In this document: one piece after another, positions 8,391 to 17,652 of the stretch
How positions within the stretch are numbered: the first letter of the stretch is position 1
Layout: every line of letters starts with the position of its first letter
Assembly: GCA_964394395.1 (NCBI GenBank)
Contig: CAYMWV010000002.1
Coordinates: forward strand, 6,128-70,127
Source: Sediminispirochaeta sp964394395
GTDB taxonomy: Bacteria; Spirochaetota; Spirochaetia; DSM-16054; Sediminispirochaetaceae
Length of the DNA stretch: 64,000 bases
Reading direction: 5' to 3'
Position numbers and translations under genes: made by a program
The notes under the pieces: model-generated
The model's database searches: none
Seen by the model: the letters and a program-made list of their open reading frames with translations, nothing else
What the model was told of the DNA's origin: nothing

Positions 8391-11300
8391 TGCTTCCGCT
8401 CCCGCCGCTTCCGGTTCCCGTCATCCCAGATACCGTAGACACAGGGGATGATCAAAAGCGCCGTGGCGGTGGAAAAAATGAGCCCAAAGATGATGGTCCC
8501 CGCCATGGGGCCCCAGACCACCGAGGCGCCGCCGATTCCCAGGGCAGTGGGCAGGAGCCCCGCAATGGTGGTGATGGTGGTAAGCATGATGGGCCGCAGC
8601 CGCAAGGTTGCCGCTTCCAGCACTGCATGTTCTGGGGCGTAGTTCTTCTCCTTCAACTCGTTGATGAAGCTGATGAGAACGATGGAGTCATTTACTGCGA
8701 TTCCCGCCAGGGCAACCCCGGCGTAGAGGACGGTGGTGGAGAAAGGGGTTCCGGTAATCACCAGAAAAAGCACCACTCCCACAAAGGCGAAGGGGATGGA
8801 AAAAAGGATAAGAAAGGGCTGAGCGTAGCTGTTGAACTGGGTTCCCAGGATCACATAGATCAGAAATACTCCAATCAGAAAGATCCGCAGGATCTGAAAG
8901 AGGAGCTCGGCCAGTTCGGCAAACTCCCCGCCCACCTTAAGCTCCGCCCCGGGGTACTGGGGGGCAAGATCCGACTGGAAGTAGGCCTCTATCTGGCTGT
9001 TAATATCCCGTACCCGCTCTTCGTTGTAGGCTTCGGAGGTGATGGTTACCTCCCGCTTGCCGTCCACCCGTTTAATGGAGGAGATGCCTCCCGATTCGGA
9101 GACCGAAGCGACGGAGGTGAAGGGAACAAGCCTGCCGTCAGGGGTGGGGATGGAGAGCTGCAGAAAAGAGTCCACTGCGGCGCGGTTTTCCGCCCCGAAG
9201 CGCACCACCACATCGATACTTTCGTTGTTCCGAAAAATGGTGGTAGCGACAACACCGTCGAAGGAGCTGCGGATGTAGCTTCCAACGGAGAGGACCGAGA
9301 GGCCGTACCGGGCCGCGGCCTCCTCGTTCACCCGGATCTGCAGCTCCGGGGTACCGCTGTCCACATCGTCATCAATGTTGTAGAGCTCGGGATATTCGGC
9401 CAGTTTTCGCCGGATCTCCCCGGAGGCCCGGGCAAGCTGGTTGTAGTTATCCCCCTGCAGGCGGAAAGAGAGGGGTGATCCCACTGGAGGGCCGTTGGTC
9501 GCCTTCCGGTAGCGAACACTCTCGGCCCCCGGGATGGTACTGCAGAGCCCTTCAACTTCCTGAATAATCTGGGGGATGGAGCGGTTCCGCCCTTCATCCT
9601 GCTCCAGCAGGTCCACCACAATTTCGGCAACATTGCTGCTTTTGGTATTACCGTTGCCGCCGCTCAGGAATCCGATGGAACTGCTTAAGGCAGAGACCTC
9701 ACCGCCCCCCACCAGAGGGAGAAGCTTCTCCTCGAAGCGGCTCACCACCTGGTCGGTTTTTTCGATGGGAGAACCCGGGGGCAGCTCAATCTCAATATAA
9801 AAGAGGGTAAAATCTTCTGCGGAGAAGAGATCCTGCTGCACCGTAGTCACCAGGGCGAAGCTCCCGATGGTGATCATAGAAAACCCGATGGCCGCCAGGT
9901 AGCGGTGCCGAAACACCTTTTCCAGAAGCTTCCGGTACCCCCTCCGGAGCCGGTCGAAAAAACCCGCAGCCCGCTCCTTCGCCTTGCCGGACCACTCGGC
10001 AAAGTGGACAGGCAGGAAGACCAAGGCTTCAAAGGTGGAAACAATGAGAGCAACAGAGACTACCAGAGGAATAACCCGAAGGAACTTACCGATGGTTCCC
10101 GGAAGGATCATCAGGGGAAGGAAGGCCGCCACGGTGGTGGCTGTCGCGGCAATTACCGGAAAAACCACCTGATTGGTCCCCTCCACTGCCGCATCAATCT
10201 TGCTCAATCCCTCCTGCTCAAGCCGGTAGCTGTTCTCGATTATGACGATGGCGTGGTCCACCACCAGCCCCAGCACCAGCACCAGCCCAAAGAGGGTATT
10301 GGTATTCACCGTCTCCCCCAGATACTCCAGGATGATGAAGGTCATGGCAAAGGTAACCGGCAGCCCTACACCAATGATGAGGGCGTTACGGAATCCCAAA
10401 AAGAAAAGGAGAATGGCGATGAGTAGAATAAAGCCGAAGAGAAAGTTATCCACCAGAATGGAGATACTCCGGCGGATCTGGACGGTAGAGTCATTAATCA
10501 GGTCCAGCTCGGTTCCCGCCGGAAGCTGCTTCCGATAGCTTTCCACCAGCTCCCGAACCCCTTCGGTCACCCCAAGGCTGTCCCCTCCGGAGACCTTGGA
10601 GATGCGCAAGCTCACTGAGCGATCTCCGTTGAACCGGGCGGTGGTTCCATCAGGATCGAACCCTTCGCTTACGGTTGCCAGGTCCCCCACATGGACCAGA
10701 CCGGAGCCGGCGGAACTGCGGCGGACGATCACCTTGCGAAACTCCTCAGAACCACTCAATTCCCCCACTGTCCGCAGGAGATACTCCCGGCTCCCGGAAA
10801 CCAGGGTTCCCCCGGGGATCGTCACTGACCGGCCCCGGATTGCCCGGACAATCTCATCAATGGAGACCCCCAGACTTTCGATTTTGGTCCGGTTTACGTC
10901 GATAAAGAGCTGCCGGTCCCGGGTACCCACCACATCCACGGTGGAAACATCCCGGATATCACCTATCTCCTCCTCCAGCTCCAGGGCGGTCCGGTTCAGG
11001 GTTTCAAAATCGGCACTCCCGGAAATCACCACCTCGATAACCGGAAGAAAGTCGGCGGCAGAGAAGTCGTCCACCGAGGGGGAGAGGGTGCCCTCAGGCA
11101 GATCCAGGCCGGAAACCCTGGTCTGGGATTCCTGAAAGAGACGCTTGAAGGTTTCATCGTTGATTCCATCATCAAATTCCACCCGTACCAGGCTTAACCC
11201 CTCGCTGGTTACCGAGCTGATCCTTTTCAAACTCTCGATATCGGTAAACTGATCCTCCATGGGAACCGTCACCGTCTTCTCCACATCCTCGGCGGAGACT

Positions 11301-11458
11301 CCCGGATAGGGGGTGATGATGTTGACCCAGTAGAAAGGAACCTCGGAAAACTGCTCCTTGGGCATCCGCAGGATACTGAAAGTACCGAAGAGCAGCAGGG
11401 TCACCATAAGAATATTGATCAGTACAGGGTGCCGGACGGAAAATCTGCCGATATTCAT
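8387..11458 (-). CDS. RND efflux transporter, inner-membrane subunit (HAE1 type)
   Basis: About 1023 residues with the standard RND arrangement: one membrane helix at the N-terminus (RHPVLINILMVTLLLFG), a periplasmic porter domain, a membrane bundle near residues 330-500, a second porter region and a second bundle near 850-1010. It should export hydrophobic compounds using the proton gradient, with the adaptor encoded just upstream. In helix 4 the motif is GLVVDHAIVIIEN, so the second aspartate of the AcrB Asp-Asp pair is histidine, a change that may affect proton coupling. I place the start at ATG 11458, in an ATGA overlap with the adaptor stop. No outer-membrane TolC-like gene is in the window. 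Confidence 0.93.
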   Translation of the reverse strand: MNIGRFSVRHPVLINILMVTLLLFGTFSILRMPKEQFSEVPFYWVNIITPYPGVSAEDVEKTVTVPMEDQFTDIESLKRISSVTSEGLSLVRVEFDDGINDETFKRLFQESQTRVSGLDLPEGTLSPSVDDFSAADFLPVIEVVISGSADFETLNRTALELEEEIGDIRDVSTVDVVGTRDRQLFIDVNRTKIESLGVSIDEIVRAIRGRSVTIPGGTLVSGSREYLLRTVGELSGSEEFRKVIVRRSSAGSGLVHVGDLATVSEGFDPDGTTARFNGDRSVSLRISKVSGGDSLGVTEGVRELVESYRKQLPAGTELDLINDSTVQIRRSISILVDNFLFGFILLIAILLFFLGFRNALIIGVGLPVTFAMTFIILEYLGETVNTNTLFGLVLVLGLVVDHAIVIIENSYRLEQEGLSKIDAAVEGTNQVVFPVIAATATTVAAFLPLMILPGTIGKFLRVIPLVVSVALIVSTFEALVFLPVHFAEWSGKAKERAAGFFDRLRRGYRKLLEKVFRHRYLAAIGFSMITIGSFALVTTVQQDLFSAEDFTLFYIEIELPPGSPIEKTDQVVSRFEEKLLPLVGGGEVSALSSSIGFLSGGNGNTKSSNVAEIVVDLLEQDEGRNRSIPQIIQEVEGLCSTIPGAESVRYRKATNGPPVGSPLSFRLQGDNYNQLARASGEIRRKLAEYPELYNIDDDVDSGTPELQIRVNEEAAARYGLSVLSVGSYIRSSFDGVVATTIFRNNESIDVVVRFGAENRAAVDSFLQLSIPTPDGRLVPFTSVASVSESGGISSIKRVDGKREVTITSEAYNEERVRDINSQIEAYFQSDLAPQYPGAELKVGGEFAELAELLFQILRIFLIGVFLIYVILGTQFNSYAQPFLILFSIPFAFVGVVLFLVITGTPFSTTVLYAGVALAGIAVNDSIVLISFINELKEKNYAPEHAVLEAATLRLRPIMLTTITTIAGLLPTALGIGGASVVWGPMAGTIIFGLIFSTATALLIIPCVYGIWDDGNRKRRERKH

Positions 11459-12525
11459 TCCCACTCCCCGCTTTCGCCGATAATCGTGGAGATCACCGGA
11501 TCCCCATCAGATAGGAGGGATGTTCCGCTCATAATCACCCTCTCTCCCTCCTCTAATCCGGAAAGTACCACCCTCCGGTTTCCCAGACTCCGGCCGGTTT
11601 CTACCCCTTGCAGCCGAGCGGTCCCTTCCGCATCCACCATAACAAAAGTTTCACCATCCTGCTGGATGAGAGCGCCCGAGGGCAGAAGAAGCGCCTCTTC
11701 CTGTCGGGCCGGAGCAATGGAGGCGAGGGCGGTCATCCCGCTTTTTACCTTCCCCTCGCAGCGGTTCTCCCACTGCACCACCACCGCAAAGCTCCCGGTG
11801 GCGGGGTCACTCCCGGCAGCCAGGGCGGAGACTTCTCCAGGAAAGAGCTCATCCCCGCAGGCCGCAGGGATCCGTACCGAAGTGGCTGCCCCCGGTTGGA
11901 TCAGCGAAACCAGCTGCTCCCCCACTCCGGCGGTGATCTGCAGCTCTTCCAGGTTAACCACCCCGGCAATCCGGGTACCCTGGCCGATAAAATTCCCCCG
12001 GGCCACCGCATCGCCAATAAAGGAGATAAACCCATCAATAGGAGCTACGATAGAGCAATCTTCATAAGCCTTAACAACACTTCGGTATCGCGCTTCCGCC
12101 CCCGCTGCAGCGCTTTGACTCCGGGCAAGCTCCGCCCGGGATACCCCGCCGCCCCGGAAGAGCTCCTCCTTTGTAGCCTGATCAATCCTGGCGATCTCCA
12201 GCTGCTGCTGCGCCTGCTCCATATTGAGCCGTGCCACCGTGTCGTCCACCTGAACCAGCACATCCCCAGCCTCAACAGCCCCCCCCAGCCGCAGGGAGAG
12301 CTCCTTGATAGTACCCACTGTTTCGGAGACCACCACCGCCTCTTCAACTCCCCGGACCGTACCGGTAATTTCTACGCTATCCCAGAGCATCCCCCGGGTA
12401 ATGGTTACAGCTTCTACAGGAAGAGATTCATTTTCTTGCGCATCTGTGGAAACTACTCCATTTCCATCCCCGGACCCGCAGGCAGAAAGGATAAAAGAGA
12501 GCAGGATAAGAACAATCGGTTTCAT
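11455..12525 (-). CDS. RND periplasmic adaptor lipoprotein (HlyD/MFP family)
   Basis: A 356-residue membrane fusion protein. MKPIVLILLSFILSACGSG is a lipoprotein signal peptide with a LSAC lipobox. Mature regions follow the family order: barrel-sandwich hybrid first half (VGTIKELSLRLGGAVEAGDV), coiled hairpin (about 115-160), second half (DCSIVAPIDGFISFIG), beta-barrel and membrane-proximal domain. It links the RND pump to an outer-membrane channel. AAGGAG precedes the ATG, and the 3' end overlaps the pump gene by 4 bases. Transcription probably starts at the TTGCTA-17-TATTCT promoter just upstream. Confidence 0.92.
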   Translation of the reverse strand: MKPIVLILLSFILSACGSGDGNGVVSTDAQENESLPVEAVTITRGMLWDSVEITGTVRGVEEAVVVSETVGTIKELSLRLGGAVEAGDVLVQVDDTVARLNMEQAQQQLEIARIDQATKEELFRGGGVSRAELARSQSAAAGAEARYRSVVKAYEDCSIVAPIDGFISFIGDAVARGNFIGQGTRIAGVVNLEELQITAGVGEQLVSLIQPGAATSVRIPAACGDELFPGEVSALAAGSDPATGSFAVVVQWENRCEGKVKSGMTALASIAPARQEEALLLPSGALIQQDGETFVMVDAEGTARLQGVETGRSLGNRRVVLSGLEEGERVIMSGTSLLSDGDPVISTIIGESGEWE

Positions 12526-12550
12526 TGGTAATCTCCTTTTTAATGGTTAC

Positions 12551-12579
12551 AGAATAATCATTTTTTTCAGGGATAGCAA
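12551..12579 (-). promoter_or_regulatory. Promoter of RND operon
   Basis: On the minus strand TTGCTA (12579-12574) and TATTCT (12556-12551) are 17 bases apart, 26 bases before the adaptor start codon, leaving room for the visible AAGGAG. Confidence 0.45.
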
Positions 12580-12639
12580 TTTCAAAGCGGTATATTTTCC
12601 TAGCAAAAAGAAGGGCAAAAGAGCTGGGGACGAAAAAAA

Positions 12640-12688
12640 TTGACCTCATCGGAAAAGAGAACTACACTTAGCTATATGATTAGCTATA
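12640..12688 (+). promoter_or_regulatory. Promoter with TTAGCTATA direct repeat
   Basis: TTGACC (12640-12645) and TACACT (12663-12668) are spaced by 17 bases. TTAGCTATA occurs at 12668-12676 and again at 12680-12688, one helical turn apart, immediately downstream of the -10, as expected for an operator. It precedes the phage-like gene at 12734. Confidence 0.45.
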
Positions 12689-12733
12689 CTATTCCAACCA
12701 AGATGCAATACAAAAACGATCGGGGGTAAGCTT

Positions 12734-13351
12734 ATGTGGGAGGATCTAAGAGTTTCTGCGATGATGACGGCGGTAAACTCCAGCCAGAGTACGGACCAGC
12801 CCCGGTTCTGTCAAATAGCTCACAACAGGGATCGGGGTCCCAGCTGGTCGGGTATCATGGGCTATGTTTTCGACCATGGGGGGGAGAAGAGAGGACTCTA
12901 TCAGAGTGCCCACTTCGCCGCTCAGCTGCCCCACAGCTACAAGGAGGGGAGTCCCATCCAACCCCATGTGCACATCTCCTGTATCCCCGGCGATGAGGCT
13001 GCGCCGGGGCAGAAGCTGCTTTTGGAGTTCGAGTACACCTGGTTGAACCTGGGGGAAGGAGCAGCCGAGGGCTCAAAGATCATCACCATGAACTACACCA
13101 TCACGGAAAAGGATCTGCACCAGGAGCACCGGCTTGTCAGTTTTGGCATGATTGAGAAACCCGACGCCACAATCAGTTCCATGCTCTCCTGCCGTTTTTC
13201 CCGGATAACCTGGTCTCCCCGGTGGGAAACAAAACAGTGGGAAGCAGCTGGAGTGGAAAACGACTCCTTCCTCGGGGGGATGCTCTTTCTGGAATTCGAT
13301 TTTCACTTCCAGAAGGATGGGGAGGGGAGCAGGGAAATTTACGGGAAGTAA
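12734..13351 (+). CDS. Uncharacterised protein resembling phage-associated proteins
   Basis: A 205-residue soluble protein of unknown function, without signal peptide or membrane segment. It begins WEDLRVSAMMTAVN and has the blocks QLPHSYKEGSPIQPHVH, LLEFEYTWLNLGEG and MLFLEFDFHFQKDGEGSRE. From memory this block order occurs in hypothetical proteins of many prophages, where structural roles have been suspected; I cannot confirm that here and no other phage gene is present. The HVH pair could bind metal. It stands alone between divergent and convergent neighbours with its own promoter, so it may be a domesticated phage gene or a remnant. Confidence 0.6.
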   Translation: MWEDLRVSAMMTAVNSSQSTDQPRFCQIAHNRDRGPSWSGIMGYVFDHGGEKRGLYQSAHFAAQLPHSYKEGSPIQPHVHISCIPGDEAAPGQKLLLEFEYTWLNLGEGAAEGSKIITMNYTITEKDLHQEHRLVSFGMIEKPDATISSMLSCRFSRITWSPRWETKQWEAAGVENDSFLGGMLFLEFDFHFQKDGEGSREIYGK

Positions 13352-13449
13352 AATGGCAAACTAAGAGCGCCCACCACCGGCGGCCCCCGGCCGCTGCCCC
13401 CCACCCCCGGGCCCCTGTGTCAAGATAGTTTTTGCCTGAGAAGGAAAGA

Positions 13450-14205
13450 TCAGCCTTTCAAAACCTCAGAAGTTTTTTGTTCTTTTCCCTTTTTTTTATA
13501 CTTATACAACCCCCCCCCACCCCCACCCCCAGGGGTGAAAAAAAACTTCCTTCCCCCCCCGCCATAATCAAGGTCCTCCGCCCCCCCGGCGGAGCGGTAG
13601 CGCTCAAGCAGCGTTTCCATGTTTTGGATCGACTCCCGGCATTTGGCAATGTAATCTGCAATCCCCTCGCCCTCGGTACCCAGTATCCCCTGCTCTGCGA
13701 GCACCATCTCTAAGAGGTCGAGATTACCCTTCAAGCTGGTCAGGGGCTGGGTAAGCTCGTGGCTGGCAGTGAGGGCCATAGCTAAAACGGTATTGGTCTT
13801 TTCCAGCTCCAGAATCCTTCTCCGGTTACGTTTCAACTCCACCTGTAACTGAATCCGGGCAAGCACCTCCTCCTGCCGCAGGGGCTTTGCGATGTAGTCC
13901 ACCGCCCCCAGCTGGAAGGCTTTCACCTTACTATCCACATCATCCAGGGCAGAAAGAAAGATAACCGGGATATCCGATGTGGTCGGTTTTTCCTTCAAGG
14001 CTTTACACACCCCGAAGCCGTTCCCGCCGGGCATCATGATATCAAGAAGAATGATATCAGGAACGATCTCCTCCGCTAAAGCCTTTCCATGTTCACCATC
14101 CTGGCTGACGAATACCTTACAGCCCCGGGACTCTAAAAGATCATAGAGAAGGGCCAGATTGCTTGGAGTATCATCAATGATCAATACCTTTGTCGGTTGT
14201 TCCAT
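13450..14205 (-). CDS. Response regulator with C-terminal DHp-like helix pair
   Basis: A 251-residue protein. Residues 5-125 are a receiver domain: IIDD acidic pocket, DIILLDIMMPGGNG with the phosphorylated aspartate, and YIAKPL with the lysine. Residues 145-205 resemble a histidine-kinase dimerisation helix pair containing ASHELTQPLTSLKGNLDLL, yet no ATPase domain follows. The first 32 bases overlap the end of the upstream kinase gene, so the two are coupled and it is the likely phosphorylation partner. From about residue 210 the sequence degenerates into glycine and lysine runs encoded by long G and A homopolymers; I suspect the true C-terminus lies near residue 215 or that the homopolymers hide a frameshift. 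Confidence 0.75.
   Translation of the reverse strand: MEQPTKVLIIDDTPSNLALLYDLLESRGCKVFVSQDGEHGKALAEEIVPDIILLDIMMPGGNGFGVCKALKEKPTTSDIPVIFLSALDDVDSKVKAFQLGAVDYIAKPLRQEEVLARIQLQVELKRNRRRILELEKTNTVLAMALTASHELTQPLTSLKGNLDLLEMVLAEQGILGTEGEGIADYIAKCRESIQNMETLLERYRSAGGAEDLDYGGGGRKFFFTPGGGGGGGLYKYKKKGKEQKTSEVLKG
13510..13530 (-). other. G-quadruplex motif in 3' end of response regulator gene
   Basis: On the minus strand G5-T-G5-T-G9 lies inside the coding frame, with further G and C runs at 13551-13589. Three G tracts with single-base loops, the last long enough to supply two, can fold as an intramolecular quadruplex. The same feature makes the base calls here doubtful. Confidence 0.5.
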
Positions 14206-16258
14206 CTCTACCCCCGGAGGAATCTATCTGCTTCTCCAATTCTCTCTTTATCCTGTTGACCCGGAACTTTCGGGCCAGGGAGCTGTAGTGGGTAATAAAT
14301 CCCTCATATCCAGTATCGGCATATTTGTCCAGGAACTCCAGAAAGCTTCCCATATCGCCGCTATCAATGGCCTTTTTCAAGGAAAGCAGAAGCGGCTTGG
14401 GGGGCACATTTTTCCTATACGGTTTCTCTTCAGTCGCCACCGCTTCCTGCCCTTCACCTTCCATTTCCGCAAGTTCCTCCCGCCGGGGACTTCCCAAAGG
14501 GAGAGTAAGGCGAAAGGTTGCCCCCTGGGGACCTCCTTGAGGGTTTTCCAGTAAGTCAAGGGTCCCGCCCATCTCTTCAGCCAGCGTTTTACTGATATAG
14601 AGCCCCAAACCCATTCCTTCCACCTGCTTCGACTGCTCTTCCCCCCGGGTGTAGGGGAGAAAGATCTTGCTTCGCAGTTCCCGATCGATACCAGGGCCGG
14701 TGTCGGAAACGGTGACGATCAGAACCCTATCCCCTTTCCCGGCCCCTTCTCCTCCACCATGGCCGGGGGTGTTGCAGGAGAGGGAGAGGGTAAGAGAGCC
14801 TTTCCCGGTGTACTTCAAGGCGTTTGAGAGGAGATTGTGCAGGATCCGGCGGATCCACTTTTCATCACCCAAAGGGAACCGGGGCAGACCGGGAGTCAGG
14901 TGGACGAAAAAGGAGAGCCCCTTCTCGTCCGCAGCGATTCGAAATCCAATGGCGATCTCCCGGATCATATTTCTCAGATCAAAAACCCGCCCCTGGCTCT
15001 TTAGCTGTTTCGATCCAATCTTCGCAAAATCGATAACATCGTTAAGGAGGTTCAGGAGGTAGTTGCTGTTATCCACAATGGATTCGGCGATTCGACGCTG
15101 TTTCTCTCCCAGACCAGGATCGCCATGGAGCATCCCCCCGTAGCCGATGATGCTGTTCAAGGGGGTGCGAAGATCATGCCCCATCCCGGCCAGAAAGCGA
15201 TCCTTCGCCATATCAGCCTCCTTCATCGCCTCCCTGGTTCGCAAATCGTGAACAATGACCACCATCCCGGCCAGATCTCCCGACCGGTCAAAGATGGAAG
15301 AGCTGCTGAGCTGAACAGGAATCCCCAGGAACCGGCTCTCCAGAACCAAAAAACCTTCCTGGATCGCTCCCTGGAAGAAACTGCCGGGGGAATCCTTTCG
15401 AATCGATTCAGGTAAGAGGGTATCCAGCTCCTTCCCAAGCATCTGCTGCTTCTTCAGGGGGATGATCTCCGGCAGCCGCTCATTTATCTGCTGCACCCGG
15501 CCAAAGATATCCACCAGGAGCACCCCGTCCAGCATCCCCTTCATGATATGTTCCGCCGCTATCTCCGGACTAAGCTCCAGCAATCTGTACCGGGTAGTGG
15601 CGTACCATCCCGCCAGTACCACCAGGACCAGGGCGGTAGGCGCCATGGCAGGGAGGCGCAATCCCAGGATGGAGGGCAAAAAGTTGAGGGAGTTAATAAG
15701 CAGCAGGGTAAAAACAAGAGCCGCCAGAATCAGCTCCGCCTGTTTTTGAAACCGGAGGATCATCGTCTTCCTTCTCCAGGATAGAAGAACAAAAGCCCCA
15801 AGCAGCAGGGAAGAGATCTGATAGGTGAGATAAAAGAGGTACCAGAAGCTTCCTACTGCATGAAGCTCCACAGTACCTAAGCCCTCACCCACCACCATCT
15901 CCTTTACAATGAGCTGCCCTGTATAGTTGCGGTAGAGGGAGATCGCCCCAAGAAGGTAAAAGAAGATGATGCCCTTACGAAGCGGGAAGTGTCGATCCGC
16001 CAAAACAAGAAAAAAGTGAAGCACAATGGCCGGCAGGAAAGACCACGCCGGAGTGATAAGGCGGTACCAGAACCAGGCACTTTCAAGGTCCCCAGCGGGA
16101 TAGATGAAGGTGTAGCCGAAACACCAGAATGCAATTGAAAAGGCGAAAAGAAAGAAGAGCCACCCCTTCAGGGTCCGACTGTTTCTCCGAAGCCCGTCAA
16201 TCCCAGTGAAGAGGGCTAAGAGAAATCCGGTCCATGAAGCTAGGGAGAGAGGGTTCAT
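14174..16258 (-). CDS. Histidine kinase with 7TM sensor, PAS and kinase core
   Basis: 694 residues. Residues 1-225 have seven or eight hydrophobic helices like the N-terminal 7TM region of membrane histidine kinases. A PAS-like segment (about 235-340) is followed by the HisKA box FLAGMGHDLRTPLNSIIGYG, then the ATPase domain with NLLSNALKYTGKGS, VSDTGPGID and GMGLGLYISKTLAEEMGG. A tail of about 90 residues follows the ATPase (KPLLLSLKKAIDSGDMGSFL), possibly a protein-contact region. It starts 5 bases after the P-loop/DRTGG gene and overlaps the response regulator. The signal is unknown; the trio suggests coupling to carbon or acetyl-phosphate status. Confidence 0.9.
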   Translation of the reverse strand: MNPLSLASWTGFLLALFTGIDGLRRNSRTLKGWLFFLFAFSIAFWCFGYTFIYPAGDLESAWFWYRLITPAWSFLPAIVLHFFLVLADRHFPLRKGIIFFYLLGAISLYRNYTGQLIVKEMVVGEGLGTVELHAVGSFWYLFYLTYQISSLLLGAFVLLSWRRKTMILRFQKQAELILAALVFTLLLINSLNFLPSILGLRLPAMAPTALVLVVLAGWYATTRYRLLELSPEIAAEHIMKGMLDGVLLVDIFGRVQQINERLPEIIPLKKQQMLGKELDTLLPESIRKDSPGSFFQGAIQEGFLVLESRFLGIPVQLSSSSIFDRSGDLAGMVVIVHDLRTREAMKEADMAKDRFLAGMGHDLRTPLNSIIGYGGMLHGDPGLGEKQRRIAESIVDNSNYLLNLLNDVIDFAKIGSKQLKSQGRVFDLRNMIREIAIGFRIAADEKGLSFFVHLTPGLPRFPLGDEKWIRRILHNLLSNALKYTGKGSLTLSLSCNTPGHGGGEGAGKGDRVLIVTVSDTGPGIDRELRSKIFLPYTRGEEQSKQVEGMGLGLYISKTLAEEMGGTLDLLENPQGGPQGATFRLTLPLGSPRREELAEMEGEGQEAVATEEKPYRKNVPPKPLLLSLKKAIDSGDMGSFLEFLDKYADTGYEGFITHYSSLARKFRVNRIKRELEKQIDSSGGRDGTTDKGIDH

Positions 16259-16263
16259 GATCC

Positions 16264-17424
16264 TTAACCGAGAAAGATGTTACCAAACTTCTCGAAGTCA
16301 AAATACTCCTCAAAAAGCTTGCAGATAGTCCGGTATTTTGGCGTATCATAGAGCTGCAGCTTGGTGTTCTCGAAAACATCAAGGACATTTTGCTCCGTGC
16401 TGGCCGTATCATTTTCCACCAGCAGGGTGGGAACCCCGGAATCTTCCAGAAGCTTGCGGATATCCGGATCCAGGGTCACATCTTCCCGGCAGGTCATGAT
16501 GATCCCTCCCATGTGGGGAGAGAGTCTCTTGTTATGCTCGATAATTCTTTTGACCCGCTCGGTAGAACCAGAACCGATAATGATCAAATCCCCGGAGCCG
16601 ACGTAACGGTTCAGGTCCAGGTATTCGGTCCTGAGACTGATGATCCTGATGTTGCGGCAGGGGATGTGCCAGTTGTCCGCCTCAGGATCTCCCACCGCCT
16701 CGGCTCCTTTAAACCTGCGCCGAATAAAATCCATGGAGGGTTTGGGCAGATCTTCCATGATGGGCAGGTAACCGAATACCCTGAGCTTATCAGGGAAATC
16801 CGGGTAGGTTCGCTGCAAGACCTCTTCGGTGAGGTATTTTTTTGACTGTTCGATCTTGTTGGGCAGCACCTTGTTGAAGATAATCCCCTTCACCCGGTTC
16901 CTCTTGTACATAAAATAGGATAGATCAACCTCCAGCTGATCCAGGGCCTTGCCGATTCCTCCTCCGGAAAGGAAAATAATATCCGCCCCAATCAGGTTAC
17001 CAACCTCGGCGTTGGATAGCCCCACAATGCCCCCCACTCCGGGGTGTCCTGTCCCCTCCGCCACCACCACCTCTTTATCCGACAGGTGAGCCATGGCCTT
17101 CATAATATTCTCCCGCAGCTCCACAGTGATCTGATCCCGGTCAGGATTTGCCAGAAACGCTTTGGTAAACCCCGAACCAAGCTGCACCGGAGAGGCAAAC
17201 TCCATCTCCATGTCCCGCAGACCGGTGAAAGCCTCAATGATCTTGACATCCTTATCCACAGTAATGCCGCTGTCCAGCTCCACCAGCTCCTGTCCTACCG
17301 GTTTGATGTAGCCAATTTTCTCCGGGGGATAGATCTTCTTAAGCAGGCTGATAAGGCCAAGACTGGTAACCGTTTTCCCCGCATGCTGCCTGAAACCGGT
17401 GATATAGATCATTTTGGGTGCCAT
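16264..17424 (-). CDS. P-loop (BioD-like) protein with DRTGG domain
   Basis: 386 residues. The N-terminal 220 residues form a dethiobiotin-synthetase-like P-loop NTPase, with GFRQHAGKTVTSLGL as Walker A and VVAEGTGHPGVGG nearby. The C-terminal half matches the DRTGG domain also found in long phosphotransacetylases and some CBS proteins, with GIIMTCREDVTLDP and VENDTASTEQNVLDVFENT. The same pair of domains makes up the N-terminus of Pta, but the acetyltransferase domain is missing here. It probably binds nucleotide and regulates rather than making dethiobiotin. AGGAG precedes the ATG. It is first in an operon with a 7TM kinase and a response regulator. Confidence 0.8.
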   Translation of the reverse strand: MAPKMIYITGFRQHAGKTVTSLGLISLLKKIYPPEKIGYIKPVGQELVELDSGITVDKDVKIIEAFTGLRDMEMEFASPVQLGSGFTKAFLANPDRDQITVELRENIMKAMAHLSDKEVVVAEGTGHPGVGGIVGLSNAEVGNLIGADIIFLSGGGIGKALDQLEVDLSYFMYKRNRVKGIIFNKVLPNKIEQSKKYLTEEVLQRTYPDFPDKLRVFGYLPIMEDLPKPSMDFIRRRFKGAEAVGDPEADNWHIPCRNIRIISLRTEYLDLNRYVGSGDLIIIGSGSTERVKRIIEHNKRLSPHMGGIIMTCREDVTLDPDIRKLLEDSGVPTLLVENDTASTEQNVLDVFENTKLQLYDTPKYRTICKLFEEYFDFEKFGNIFLG

Positions 17425-17598
17425 AGGCTCTCCTTTGCTTCACTTGATATATAGGCCGAGGCCTGATAACAGGATAGGCTATCGAGAGAGAAAAGTAAAA
17501 CCGCCCCAAATCTAATCCATATTTGAGTGTTATCTGTTTTTAGCTTCGGCAGTTTACTTCTCGGAAAAGCAGGCTTATTAAAGTAGGCTTATAATGGG

Positions 17599-17622
17599 CG
17601 GGCAATTTCATGAGATTGCCCG
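17599..17622. repeat. Inverted repeat between divergent genes
   Basis: CGGGCAAT-TTCATGAG-ATTGCCCG is a perfect 8-base inverted repeat with an 8-base loop, 80 bases before the AAA ATPase gene. It has no adjoining T run, so a regulator site or RNA hairpin is as likely as a terminator. Confidence 0.45.
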
Positions 17623-17652
17623 TCGTTAAACCGTTTACACCCAGTCAAAACC

